A stretch of DNA of 64,000 bases from Enoplolaimus lenunculus (GCA_030248215.1 JASANG010000929.1:1-64000), one strand, 5' to 3'. Positions 43,470-55,155 are shown, counted from the first letter of the stretch. Notes: generated from the letters alone by a model not told the origin. Translations and numbers: made by a program.

Positions 43470-43689
43470 GAATAGATGTAATTAAATTAATTAATATTAT
43501 TTTAAGAAATACTCAATACTATGCTTGTTAGTTACCTACCATCGAGCTACAATATTCCACAAAGGTAAGGCTCAAAGTGTAAGCTAGCATCACAAGTCTT
43601 TAATTTTTATACTTTTGCTGAAATGTGTACACTCTGTGCTTTTTGTGAAACTGTCTCGTAGCCTGAGGGGGTCAACTTAGTCTCATCCC

Positions 43690-44209
43690 ACCCTAAATTG
43701 GGACTTTTGCAGTTTCTCTCTGCAGTACAAAGCCTCTACATACGCTCACGCTTATGGCTTAGGCTTAGGAATATGTTTATAGTACGGTTACCGGCAAAAT
43801 GTAAACATGAGCCATTTGTGGGGTAGACGGATTTTCCACTGTGGGGGAACTCTAAAAAAGCGCCGAAAAGTTTTGGGCTCAACTGGAAAAGTAGTGACCT
43901 TTATTTTAAAATTACTGTACGCCCTACATGAAAATTTCAACCCCAATTATACACTTTCACAGGCTACGGAACTACATTTCATGCTTTGTTTGCTAAATGT
44001 TGAATACAAAAATGCAAATATCTCGTGGATTATCGGACTGCTAAAGATGCAAAACATTAAAATTGTATAAGCGTATTCCTAAACATAAGTCTTAGCATTA
44101 CAATAATCCTGTAACTAAGACTAGGCTTAAAGACTAAGCCTAAGTAAAAAAAATTAGTCTAAAGCGTAAACTTTCTATAAGACTCACGTACGCCCCTCAA
44201 GTAACATAG
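43690..44209. mobile_element. T1 right end and, further on, a reverse T2
   Basis: 43690-43800 is a worn T1 (TCTCTGCAGTACAAAG, CTTAGGCTTAGGAATATG). 44069-44209 is a reverse T2 (GCGTATTCCTAAACATAAG, TAGTCTAAAGCGTAAAC, ACGCCCCTCAAGTAACAT). Between them, an opening at 43807-44070 has no recognised features. Confidence 0.6.
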
Positions 44210-44686
44210 ACCGCAACGATTAAAAAATATATTTGCAAAATTGTTTCTAATATATGATACTTAATGGATTTAGCATCGGTGCTTCAAATCATTAATTTTA
44301 CATATTACATACATACATATATACATGTATATTATATATATGTATATATATGCATATGTATATATATATAATATATATATGCATATATAATATATATATG
44401 CATATATACATATATAATATACAGGTAGTAAATTGCCAATGTGGGGCTTGACTGCTAAGTGCCTTCAATAATTGTCACAGTGCAATATTTGTTGTCTGCA
44501 GAAATTCCATGGGATTCCTCTATCGCTCCCATGGTAAAGGCTGTTGTTTATGCGCACGATCTATCGGGATCTATGGTTCAAATATACATATTTATACAGA
44601 ATACGTAGTTTGAAGAATAGGCAAAATAAATGGTTTAGTACAATATTTGTCGTCGAATTTGTGGTTAAAATTTGATATATAGATAT

Positions 44687-44717
<31 letters not shown>

Positions 44718-45757
44718 TATGTAATATGTGTACGGATATTGAAATTTAGGTTGTGTGCGGCGGTATGTTTCCCGGATCAATGTTTCGTTTCACGGTTCTT
44801 GTTTAAAAATAGCGATTTTGAAATTTTAAATATGCCCATGACTTGTGAGTATTCGTAGAATTTAAATGCTTAGCGTTAAAGCCAGCGGCGGATCCAAAAA
44901 TTTCTACAAAGGTGACCGCTCGATATAGTGAAAATATTAACTCGCAAGCGAAGCGAGCTAAAATCCAAACAATCTTCCTTTTACTTTCACGTATTTTTCT
45001 GGAAGAAAGAGCACAGTGGGCTTCAAATAAACGATTTTAATCGCAACATTTTCAGCATGGTAGGGTCGGTGGTTTTGACTGTTTCCCATATCGACTCGCG
45101 GTCGACTAGTAACTATTGTTACTCAGCGAGTTAAATTAAATTACTTCAATACCAATTAATATTTAATTACTTCAATACCAATGAATTATTTGCAGATGCA
45201 AAAACTTCAAAGCTGTTTTGTGACCTAGCTCGAACATGAAAGCTGCACGTGCAAGTTTTTACTGCAAAAGCATGCAAATTTTCAATAGGGCTTCACGCAA
45301 CCGCAAACATTGCTATTTACAAATACGTGCCGCCCGCATTCATAACTATTTCAAGTCATGTTAGCGATAGGTGACGACCAAATATCTACTAAGCATAAAC
45401 CTAAACCTAAATCTCAAGCTAAAACTACTCCTAAGCCTAAACCCTAAGGGTAGTGCTATGTGTGTCGAATGGGTCAAAAATGTGGTTCAAAAATTGCTAT
45501 GCTCTTCCAAGCGGCAATAAACATGCGTTATGGTACGCTGACGGACGGCGTCAGACATCATCAAAAGTATAGCGCCACCGTAACCCTAAGCTTAATCCTA
45601 AGCTTCGCAGGATCTAAGGTTCCGCCCATGCCGTCCGTTGAGTAGGCCATTATACTGGACATGGACCATTATTTGGCCCTTAATTACTGTACTTTTAACT
45701 TTGATATACACTAAATTTACTTATTATTACTCCATTGCGTGTTCGATCCATATATAC
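44210..45757. other. No gene seen; microsatellites and repeat ends
   Basis: TATATG-type microsatellite at 44305-44421; (ATTT)n at 44683-44717; GGCGGATCCAAAAATTTC near 44885 (hAT-like end); MITE-L piece at 45232-45293; CCTAAG words at ~45385-45450; a MITE-K right end (CATCATCAAAAGTATAGCG) at ~45556-45579. Confidence 0.5.
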
Positions 45758-46047
45758 AACAAGGTCGGAACGTTTTCCAGCAGGAGTGTAATAGAGTAAG
45801 CTTAAGCTTTTGACTAATTTTTTTGCTTACACTTACGCTTAGGCTTGGACTTAGACTTAGGTATAGGGTGATTCTTACTCTTAGGCTTAGGCTTAGGCTT
45901 AGGCTGAGGAATAAAGTCGTTTTTACGTTTAGGCTTAGGCTTAGGTTTAGGAAAAAATTCATTCGTATGCTTAGGCTTAGGCTTAATACGCTTAGACTTA
46001 TGAATATGTTTATACTACTGTTCCGGTCATGTTCTATACATTGGCCA
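45758..46047 (+). mobile_element. T1 MITE with four spacer units
   Basis: Left arm GGTCGGAACGTTTTCCAGC and GTAATAGAGTAAGCTTAAGC. Then hexamer arrays alternate with spacers GGTGATTCTTACTC, GAATAAAGTCGTTTTTACG and AAAAATTCATTCGTATGC, ending TACTGTTCCGGTCATGTTC and ACATTGGCC. It is intermediate between single-spacer T1 copies and the large array at 48.6 kb. Confidence 0.85.
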
Positions 46048-46265
46048 CGTTGCCTATACTCTGTTTAAAACTTTAAGTATAAAAAATTAATCACATCTAC
46101 GGATTGAAAATCTTGTGAAATATCAGCTGCGAGTTTTTAGTTTAAACGGTTCTTTGAGGTTAAAACACTTGAAACTCACACGACGCGAAACAAGACAAGT
46201 TTGGACGTACTTCGCTAATTGGCAATATGCGCTATGCTCGTCTGCAGTTTAGGAGAAGCATAGTA

Positions 46266-46475
46266 CACTGCAAAAAATGGTGAGTCAAATTGACTCTCTC
46301 CAAAATAGGCTTTTCCTGACAACACGATCTGAGTCAAATTCGACTCCACCAGAGTCAAATTCGCTTCTCTATGCCGCACGGTTGATTCTGGCGGAGTCGA
46401 ATTTTAACTCAGTTTGTTTAGTCAGGAAAAGTCTATTTCAGAGAGGGTCAATTTGACTCCCCGTTTTTTGCAGTG
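46266..46475. mobile_element. MITE-B
   Basis: CACTGCAAAAAATGGTGAGT and GACTCCCCGTTTTTTGCAGTG, TA on both sides. Confidence 0.9.
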
Positions 46476-46802
46476 TAAGAAAAACAGCTCATGAACGAAG
46501 CGAGCCAGAAGGCAAACGTAATCTTAGTGCTAAATCTGAATAACATTCAAATTTGTTTTCAAATTGGAGTGCGTGTTGTTCGAAACTTCTGTATTTAAAC
46601 CTACGGTAATAATTGAACCTCCAACGAGTTTTTTTTCTGATTTTTCTCACCAGCGCAATTGTAATATTCGATTCGTGTTTGTGCTTTGATGACAGACCGC
46701 ATCCTGTTCCGGTGTTTTTTTCATTCGGTGAAATATAGTTCCGGTTTGAGCCTTAGTCACACGGGTCTACTAATGAAATTTTCTCAGATAACTAAAAGGT
46801 TA

Positions 46803-46993
46803 TGGTCAATGTTTACTTTTAGGGGCGTAACAGTGGATTTAGCGTATTCGTAAACCTAAGCCTAAGCGTTGCAAAAGCGTATTGCTAAGTCGAAGCCTAA
46901 GCCTAAACCTAAAAGCCAAAAAATGTAATCTAGAATCTAAACCTACTCTTTTATAGACCTACCAGAAACCTGGCCGCCCCTTAAAGTAACATT
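46803..46993 (-). mobile_element. T2 MITE, reverse
   Basis: GGTCAATGTTTACTTTTAGG, CCTAAG arrays around GCGTTGCAAAAGCGTATTGC, AATGTAATCTAGAATCTAAA, CCAGAAACCTGGCCGCCCC and AAAGTAACATTTGC. Confidence 0.85.
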
Positions 46994-47148
46994 TGCGAAA
47001 GTGGATAATCTATCCTTTGTTTTCAAAACATTTGTATATTCAACTGAATCTAGTGTTTTGAACACGCAAATATTCATAATAGATTAAGCTCAAACAATAT
47101 TGAATGCCGAATGGGAAATATACTTGTCTTTGTAAAAGGCAACAAGTG

Positions 47149-47295
47149 CGGGCTCGTAGTCAAGGGGGGATCAGCCCTCCCCCTGGAATAATTCCCACCC
47201 CCCGAAAATTTGTAAGTCATCGAGGCCATCGAATGCCGCTCCTGAAATATTTTTCGCCCACCATTCCCCATTAAGATGGTTTGGCTACGGGTTTG
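47149..47295 (-). mobile_element. MITE-D, reverse
   Basis: CGGGCTCGTAGTCAAGGG to GGTTTGGCTACGGGTTTG; flanks AACAAGTG and GACAGGTG agree at 6 of 8 positions. Confidence 0.85.
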
Positions 47296-47473
47296 GACAG
47301 GTGATAAAATATATTTTGAAAGAAACTTTTCGAAAATAATATAGATTGATATTAGCTATGTCATTTTGACTTTACGCTGTGTTCACTCAAACAACCCATC
47401 ACAATTCAATATCTCACAATTGGAACAGGAGCGCAAATTCAATGTCAAAGACGTTTACGATGACGAAACAAAA

Positions 47474-47584
47474 TCGTATTTTTCAAAAATTCAAATTTTC
47501 ACGAAAAAAATCGTATTTTTCAAAAATTCAAATTTTCACGAAAAAAATCGTATTTTTCAAAAATTCAAATTTTCACGAAAAAAA
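47474..47584. repeat. 37-bp tandem repeat, three units
   Basis: Three consecutive copies starting TCGTATTTTTCAAAAATTCA, identical except at the last edge. Recent expansion. Confidence 0.95.
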
Positions 47585-48035
47585 ACAATCATATGCAAAT
47601 AATTTTCAAAATCCAACCAATTTGATTTTAACTCCCGCCCTGCTGAACGGAAAAATGTCTCGTATAAAGACTATTGCGTGACTGTTAGCAAATTTTGTGT
47701 TAATTTTCAAATTTTAATGCAATTAATGTATATTTTTTTCGAGATATTTACTTATTCAGAACAATTTTAAATTAAGTAAGCGGCGGATCAGAAAAAAAAT
47801 TTTAATGAATCACAAAAATTTTAGATATTTTTAGTCTGTCGAAAAAATATTCAACTTCCTTTTGAGCTAATATATTCAACTCTGAGAGAATTATATCTTC
47901 CGATTTGTGTTCCGTTATACCCTGTAAGCATGTGAGACTTGCTTGTCCGTTATGTACACATGCAATGTAGTGCAGTGCAATGTATGTATGCTAGCCGGCA
48001 GCATGCGGTCGATACATAGTCGACCAAAAATGCAG

Positions 48036-48192
48036 TTGGAGAGGCGGACTGCGTGGCGCAGTGGTAGAGTGCTCGCTTAGGATCCGTAGGCTAAGGGTTC
48101 GATCGCCGCTCCGGAAGCCCGATTTTCCAGCTGCTTAGTAAAATGGTCTGATGTCCCGGTTCCTACCTGGACTGACATCCCTCATCTTACCC
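48036..48192 (+). mobile_element. tRNA-derived SINE
   Basis: The head has TGGCGCAGTGGTAGAG (A box) at ~48054 and GGGTTCGATCGC (B box) at ~48095, with a weak 5-bp stem GCTTA/TAGGC between. Acceptor and T stems do not pair well, so this is not a working tRNA gene. The body (CCCGATTTTCCAGCTGC, GGTCTGATGTCCCGG, TTCCTACCTGGACTGACA) recurs at 43070-43142. A MITE-A follows directly. Confidence 0.75.
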
Positions 48193-48193
48193 T

Positions 48194-48449
48194 CACTGTA
48201 AATTTCAATGAGTTGATTAATCAACTCAACTAGATAGTTAGTTATTTTTGAGTTAATAACAGTAAACAATAACTCACTCTGAGTAGAGTGGATTCGCGCT
48301 CTGAGTTCAGTTGATTCCGGATGAGTTGAATGGCTAAATCAGAGTAGTGAGATTCAGTGACTCAGAGTTCTCAGTTCTGAATGTCATAACTCAGACTGAG
48401 TGAATCAACTCATTGTGAGTTAAAATCAACTCACTAGGATTTAGAATGC
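48194..48449 (-). mobile_element. MITE-A
   Basis: CACTGTAAATTTCAATGAG to CACTAGGATTTAGAATG; the right end has drifted. Confidence 0.85.
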
Positions 48450-48621
48450 TGCCCCTTGGGGTCGCCCTCTGGCCCGTCCCGCACTTCCAATATCTGTCAC
48501 TTTAGTTTACTCTTATTCGGTCAACAGCCAGTTTAGCCAACAGTAATTAGTTAACTTTCTGTGGTGCTTGCAGCAGGTATACGCAAAAGTTTGACGAGCG
48601 AGCAAAAAAATTATTTTGATC

Positions 48622-49672
48622 TGTTACCTAAGTCTAAGCCAAAGCCTAAGCGTAAGAATGAGTTTATGCCTAAGCCTAAGCCTAAGCGCAAGAATGAGTT
48701 TATGCCTAAGCCTAAGCCTAAGCGTAAGAATGAGTTTATTCCTAAGCCATAGCCTAAGCCTAAGTGTAAGAATGAGTTTATTCCTAAGCCATAGCCTAAG
48801 CCTAAGTGCAAGAATGAGTTTATTCCTAAGCCTAAACCAAATCCTAAGCAAGCGTAAGAATGAGTTTATTCCTAAACCTAAGCCTAAGCGTAAGAATGAG
48901 TTTATTCCTAAGCCTAAGCCTAAGCCTAAAGCGTAAGAATGAGTTTATTCCTAAGCCTAAACCTAAGCCTAAGCCTAAGCGTAAGAATGAGTTTATTTCT
49001 AACCCTAAACCTAAGCCTACACTTAAGCGTAAGAATGAGTTCATGCCTAAGCCTAAGCCTAAGCGTAAGAATGAGTTTATGCCTAACCCTAAGCCTAAGC
49101 GCAAGAATGAGTTTATGCCTAAGCCTAAGCCTAAGCGTAAGAATGAGTTTATTCCTAAGCCTAAACCTAAGCCTAAGCCTAAGCGTAAGAATGAGTCTAT
49201 TTTTAAGCCTAAGCCTAAGTTTAAGAATGAGTTTATTCCTAAGCCTAAGCCTAAGCCTAAGCGTAAGAATGAGTTTATTCCTAAGTCTAAACCAAAGCCT
49301 AAGCCTAAACGTAAGAATGAGTTTATTTCTTAGCCTAAGCCTAAGCGTAAGAATGAGTTTATTTCTAAGCCTAAGCCTAAGCCTAAGTGTAAGAATGAGT
49401 TTATTCCTAAGCCTAAGCCTAAGTGTAAGAATGAGTTTATTCCTAAGCCATAGCCTAAGCCTAAGCGTAAGAATGAGTTTATTCCTAAGCCTAAACCAAA
49501 GTCTAAGCCTAAGCGTATAAGAATGAGTATATTCCTAAGCCTAAGCCTAAGCCTAAGTGTAACAATGAGTTTATTCCTAAGCCTAAGCCTAAGCCTAAGC
49601 GTAAGAATGATTTTATTTCTAAGCCTAAACCAAAGCCTAAGCCTAAAGCGTAAGAATGAGTTTATTCCTTAA
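48622..49672 (-). repeat. T1-derived higher-order array, ~25 units
   Basis: Alternation of three to five CCTAAG hexamers with GTAAGAATGAGTTTATTC, about 25 times, mean period ~42 bp. The spacer is the complement of the T1 spacer (GAATAAACTCATTCTTACGC), so this is tandem amplification of the T1 interior. T1 arms are not seen at either edge. Openings over it (Lys/Pro-rich on +, Leu/Arg-rich on -) run in several frames and are repeat artefacts. Confidence 0.95.
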
Positions 49673-49910
49673 TCCAACAGATTATTGAAAATGCCGACGT
49701 TGAAACCAGCTTAACAGGTCAGGTAGCGATTGATTCAAAGTTGTCGCGGCCGAATACAAAGGTCAAACGTCTATAATTTTTGTCAGACGTCGACTGTCAC
49801 ATTTCGACAGTGACGCACTAAGCGTCGTCAGGGGTTTGGGCACGAAAAACAGCTTACACAGATGATTTAGCTAAAACGTTAGCAATTTGAACGAAGCCAA
49901 ACGTGGCCTA

Positions 49911-50064
49911 GAGAGCTTAGCCCCCCCCCCCCCCCTGGGAAAAATTATAATCCGTCCTAGTAAAATTTTCAACCTTGCTTGTATACAGTCGTCGCATACC
50001 CTTGTATACGCCTGCTGAAAAATTTTTTAGACCCCCCCTAGCAAGGTGAGCAGGCTACACGCCT
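49911..50064 (-). mobile_element. MITE-D, reverse
   Basis: C tract at 49920-49935, CAACCTTGCTTGTATACAG, TTTTTTAGACCCCCCCTAGC and AAGGTGAGCAGGCTACACGC. Confidence 0.8.
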
Positions 50065-51352
50065 GAATCCTGCAAAAAAAATAGCAAAAACAAATTTTAA
50101 ACATCAAAACGGTTTATCGTTTAATCGCTTATCTGGTTAATTTCAGGGACGCATACCGGTGCCCGCACCCTCTCTCCCCCCCGCATCGAACCAGGACCGG
50201 TGTCTATAAATTTTCATCAGCAACACAGGGCGAAACGAACGGTGGCTTATTGTCACTCACTACCTGTATGTAACCCCCAAACAATTTTTAAACACTGCAA
50301 CAAAATATTAAAAACAACAACCATATTATACAGGTGTGTTCCCCTTTTCAAACAGGTGTTTTTATGCCCTCAATGCAATTTGTGCCCCCTTTTTTCAATC
50401 GTGTTTTTTTCGAGTAACGTTTCGGTCGGCTCAAACAACTCACATAGTTTATACGCTGTTCCTCACAGGTTCTGCTATTGCATTAAAGCAACACGTCCCC
50501 TCCTGTCTTCTCAATTGACTCGTCCTCAATATATTTACATATTTCTATATAATATATGTTTAAATATATAGTACTCAATATATGTATGTATATAATACTG
50601 TATATAGTATATATATTATATGTATATATGTATAAAGTATAAATTATGCAATATGTATATAGAAATATATCATATATATGTATATATTTATATATATTTA
50701 TTTTATTTATATATTTTAAATGTATAAATATATATTTTATATTCATATATATATTTGTATATATAGATATATATAATATATATATATATGTATATTATAT
50801 ATATGTATACATATATATCATAATTATAAATACACCATACCGTTCTGGTCGTCTTACCTCTTAATTTTCTGCACATATATTAAATAGCGTTTTTTGCATC
50901 AATTGTGCAATGAATTCTGTATTAAGAGTTGAATTTTTTAATTTCAAACAAGATTTTTTGAAGGCAACATAACAAATGAATTTATACAGGTGCAGACAGA
51001 AGGAGGGTAAACTCAAAACAAATTGAAATATTCTTCGCCCTCAAGTGTCTCCAAACAACACGTAGAACACACCAGACAAAATTTCAGGGGTTAAACCAGT
51101 GGCCCTCTGCCCACTTTGAAATTTTTCTCAGGGGTCGATAGACGCGGTTCCAGTGTGTCACATGAGAAATCCCAGTTCGTAGAACGTAATTCTGATTTCG
51201 CCAAAATCATGGTTGCAGCCCCATACAGCAGGTACTTTTTTTGATTGGCCCAATACGGCGTATCGTTGCGTTGAAAATTGCACAAACTCACGTTGTGTCG
51301 TCTTTTGACAGAATATATTATCATATTTTTAATAATAATAATAGTAATAATA

Positions 51353-51383
<31 letters not shown>

Positions 51384-51441
51384 AATATAATAATAATAAT
51401 AATAATAATATAATAATAATAATAATATAATAATAATAATA

Positions 51442-51477
<36 letters not shown>

Positions 51478-51974
51478 TAATATAATAATAATAAAATAAT
51501 AATAATAATAATAAGTGTAACTGTATTCGCAAAAGTACTCAAAATAAGCAAAGAAAAAAACTGTCTTAAAACACATTTTCTTCTAAATAACACTGGTATA
51601 AATTTAGAAATTTCCGACCGGACGTGTGGAGGATTGGCAAATCGTTTTATGAAACGCAATTTTTACTGTATGCTATATATGAGCCAATGAGGGAAAAGTT
51701 GTACGGCAGGGTCTGAATTATTTTATCACAAAACAATTTCTAAATGGGGATCGAGCGTACGCCCCTTTAGACGCTTTGGCTTTAGATCCGCTAGTGCTTT
51801 ATAATAAATATGTTTTTTCTTCAAGTTGTCAAATTGTCAAAATTGTAGTTGACTATTTATCGTTAGTTCCTTTTACGTGTAGAACGTAGTCATGGCATAA
51901 CATCCGCAATCCATAGGCATCAGGTTAGGTTTAAGTTTATGCGTTAGGTTCCGATTCGTTTACGTTTCAACGTT
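50065..51974. other. No gene seen; large AT and ATA microsatellites
   Basis: A TA-rich microsatellite fills 50521-50820 and an (ATA/TAA)n tract fills 51329-51513. Openings over them are Ile/Tyr runs with no meaning. No gene or family recognised between. Confidence 0.6.
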
Positions 51975-52270
51975 GCCTGTATTCTCAAATGTGTATAGCA
52001 ACAGTTTAGCATCAGTTGGTTATAGGTTTTGTAGCTTTGGAATGAATGAAGAGTTTCGAAATTCAGCTCATTTTTCAGCTTTGATTTGCCCTATTTTATG
52101 TGCCAAATTTTACAGTCGAAGTTGTAAAAGATAGAGTGTGTTTGAAAAGCGGTCACCAACTGATGTTAGATGCTATAAGTATGCATCAGACAATATGAAC
52201 CGTAGACCTGTATTCTCAAATGTGTGTAGCACCATCCGCCAGTTGGTGATAGGTCTCGGAACTTTGGCAC
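51975..52270. mobile_element. MITE-H, complete copy plus left end of another
   Basis: 51975-52205 starts CTGTATTCTCAAATGTGTAT and ends ATGCATCAGACAATATGAAC. At 52207 a second left end, CTGTATTCTCAAATGTGTGT with CCGCCAGTTGGTGATAGG, begins and fades out. Confidence 0.7.
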
Positions 52271-52401
52271 AAGTGTATACTGAGGCTTATGGCTTTACTG
52301 TGGGTGGTATTACGAGTCCAGCTCCCATTTTTTGGATGTTTGTACAGTCATTTAGATGCTTTTTCGATTGCTAGCGTTTAGTTACCCCCGTTTGATATTT
52401 A

Positions 52402-52619
52402 GGACCATGTTACTTTAAGGGGCGTCCAGGTTTCTGGTGGGTATATAAAAGAATAGGTTTGGATTTTAGATTACATTTTTTACTTATGGTTAGGTTTAGG
52501 CTTAGGCTTAATAGGCTTAGGCTTAGGAACACATTTTTGAAACGCTTATACTTAGGCTTAGGCTTAGGCTTAGGAATACGCTTCATCTACTGTTACGTCC
52601 CTAAAATTAACATTGGCCC
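52402..52619 (+). mobile_element. T2 MITE, complete
   Basis: GGACCATGTTACTTTAAGG, CGTCCAGGTTTCTGGTGGG, arrays around GAACACATTTTTGAAACGC, and ACGTCCCTAAAATTAACATTGG with GCC following. A good representative of the family. Confidence 0.9.
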
Positions 52620-52815
52620 ATATTTTTATAGAACGTAACCCCCGCTGTTCTAAAATCATGGATACTTCCATGTTTCAAAACTTCTAGTTGTAATCGCCTG
52701 TGTAACAAAATTTCTTTTCAGAAATATTAGATTTTTTCGTACCGTTTTAAAATTTTAAAGACCTCACACATTTGAAATTTTCCACCGCTTTCTAGCAATG
52801 CCTAATCCTAAACTT

Positions 52816-52940
52816 AAGTTCTAAGAGACACAAGGTGGAACCAGGAATCGCCTAACTTATGTTCTAAGAGAGACAAGGTGGAACCAGGAATCGCCTAACT
52901 TATGTTCTAAGAGAGACAAGGTGGAACCAGGGACCGCCTT
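52816..52940. repeat. 43-bp tandem repeat, three units
   Basis: TTCTAAGAGAGACAAGGTGG and AACCAGGAATCGCCTAACTT repeated; second and third units nearly identical. Confidence 0.95.
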
Positions 52941-53138
52941 AAGGTGTGGTTTAAGCTTTGATTTTAGGTTTCTGCTTTAGTTTTTAATTTGAAATATATA
53001 TTAAGATTGGTACACCTACCTACAGATCGCATAAATACGTAGTTGCTTAAATAATACGGTGGTGTGACTACGCTGAGGCCAAATATATAATATTGGTTGT
53101 TATTAAGCAATAATTTACATTTTAATTGAACACTGATT

Positions 53139-53314
53139 AAGGCCTGTAGCCAGCTCACCTTGCTATGGGGAACCTAAATATTTTTCAGGATGGACATATG
53201 TGAGTTTTCGATGAATTACAAGCAAAGTTGAAAATTTTAAAAGGGGGTGGGTAAACTTCTTCCAGATGTTGGCTGAGCTCGTCACCCCCTGGCCCCCTCT
53301 GGCTATTGGCCCGG
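53139..53314 (+). mobile_element. MITE-D
   Basis: GGCCTGTAGCCAGCTCACCT, CGATGAATTACAAGCAAAG and CTCTGGCTATTGGCCCG. Confidence 0.8.
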
Positions 53315-53364
53315 ATAGATTTTGCAACTGTTTCAACTGGTTGAGACTAAAGCAGAATTATTAA

Positions 53365-53625
53365 CCCTTTCATTCATAGAGTATACTATGAGCAACTAAA
53401 TACAATATTGTAAGAGCAATACACACTGTGAGCAGTGTTTAACATTTATAACATATATGCGCAATGCAAAATCTCCACAAGACGTGAGAGCCTACTCGGG
53501 CTCGAGCGTCAAGCTTCTATAGCTCAGTGGTCATCGTAAACGCCTCCCACCCGTGAGACTGGGGTTCGAATCTTACCTTGAAAATACATCTCATATGAAA
53601 TTGAAAATATTTATGTGAGAAAGGG
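53365..53625 (+). mobile_element. MITE-P, complete, with tRNA-like segment
   Basis: CCCTTTCATTCATAGAG to TTATGTGAGAAAGGG with TTAA on both sides (53361-53364, 53626-53629). The A box TATAGCTCAGTGGTCATC lies at 53518-53535 and the B box GGTTCGAATCT at 53562-53572. The anticodon and acceptor stems pair poorly, so pol III promoter boxes are preserved better than tRNA folding. Confidence 0.9.
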
Positions 53626-54327
53626 TTAAATAGCAGATATTGCGCTAACATCATCACGTTTTCCTGTCATTTGTTGCTCTGTAGCATACAGCATAGAAGC
53701 TGCGTTGAATTTCTGTCCAGAACGATGCCGGGTGGGGGGTCCAGAGGCCGTTCATTGGGTGACTCTGAACCTGCTCCCCCCTTGTATCATTCTGGCGTGA
53801 AATTTTTACAAGCATAATTAACCTAAAGTATCCAATATTCCGTGAGTTTTTAGTCAAAATATGTCGTGGATCAAAGTTTTAACCGTCTTCGGAAGCTGTT
53901 TTAGATTTGTCCTTGGACGCAGATTAAAAATTGAGTTGACGCAGTCCGTAGCGGATCCAACGGGTGTTCAAAATGTTTTCTTTACTCGCGTTGCTGTGTA
54001 ATTGTTCATCTAAAGCTCGCAATGTATTTTCATAGCCAGTTGTGAAATATGGCGAAAATGTATATTACAACGTAAAGATTGAATATTTACTATTTTTTCT
54101 GTATCGAGGGGTTCCGGGTACCGGGACATAATGTACTTCGTGAAACTGTATCTGGTCTAGAATTTCAATTAAAATTTTGCTCCTAAAGTGTAATTCCGGT
54201 TTTAGACATCGGCGTTATTCACATCATATGGCATTTTGGTCGCTTCGCTGACGAGTCTGTTTCTCCTATTATATATTAAGCTACGAATATTAGTCCATCG
54301 TTTTTGGATCAGCTGCTATGCCCCTGC
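53626..54327. other. No gene seen
   Basis: AT-rich. AGCGGATCCAACGGGTG near 53951 looks like a hAT-type repeat end. Confidence 0.4.
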
Positions 54328-54513
54328 ACGGGCGTCTTGTCTTGCAAGTTTGAGGGGGAAGGACTCAAACCCGCACGGGGGTCCCGTCTTGGAGGTTTTG
54401 AGTGGGAAGGACTCGAACCCTCATTGGGGTCCCGTTTTGCAGGTTTTGACGAGGGAGGACTCGAACCCTCACTGGGGTCCCGTCTTGCAGGTTTGAGATG
54501 GAAAGACTCGGAT
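54328..54513 (-). repeat. ~47-bp minisatellite with tRNA T-arm-like units
   Basis: Three to four units, each containing GGACTCGAACCCTCA and TGGGGTCCCGTCTTGCAGG. On the - strand each unit holds GGTTCGAGTCC, a full pol III B-box word, inside a possible 5-bp stem (GAGGG/CCTTC). Probably amplified from a tRNA-derived sequence. Confidence 0.75.
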
Positions 54514-54706
54514 ACCATATCCCCAGCACGATTCGTACATCATTCAAACATTACCTAAACGCATCTCTATTCCTAAACGTATGACCCTTAGAAGATAAGC
54601 CACACTTTGCCACTACTGAAATACGATCCTTACAAATTTTTAATGTAAACAGGTACCGCTGAGCGTTTACCTGCTTAATGGTAACACAAATGCCGTTTTG
54701 CGCACA

Positions 54707-54843
54707 ATGCCGTAGCTAGTAAACGTTGCTAGATGGGGCTAAAAAATTTCCACGCGAAAGCATACAACGATATTTGATGACTTACAAGTGAGGTTGAAAA
54801 TTTTGCACAGCGCTCACCTTTTCGCAGGAGCATAGCCAGAATA
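54707..54843 (+). mobile_element. MITE-D, worn
   Basis: GCCGTAGCTAGTAAACGTTG, GATGACTTACAAGTGAGG and GGAGCATAGCCAG. Confidence 0.6.
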
Positions 54844-55155
54844 TTGTAAAAATGATTCACGTTTTGAAAATTTCAAACGCAGGTCTATTGTGTTACTAAC
54901 TTGAAAGTCTTATAAAAGCATCAATAATACCAGGTAGGGGGGTTTGATCCCTAATTCTCATCCCCCCGCAGTGTTCCATTGCCGATTAGTGTTTGTCACG
55001 ATAAAACCACAAAATCAGGTTACCCAACATTAATTTTGTCACATTTTTATCTATTTTTGCTAATTTCTTAGTTTTTTTAATATTTTTGTAATAATAATAA
55101 TAATAATTATATATATAATATACTTTGCACATTTCAATATATATACTAATTTATA

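Noticed and set aside
48054-48120. A functional tRNA gene
   Set aside because: A and B boxes are good, but acceptor and T stems do not pair and the sequence continues into a repeated SINE body.
48561-49520. Several Lys/Pro- or Leu/Ser-rich frames on both strands
   Set aside because: Translations of the T1-derived hexamer array in different frames.
51091-51659. Tyr/Ile/Leu-run frames
   Set aside because: Translations of an (ATA/TAA)n microsatellite.
53511-53580. A functional tRNA gene
   Set aside because: It lies within a TTAA-bounded MITE present in several copies, and the stems pair poorly.
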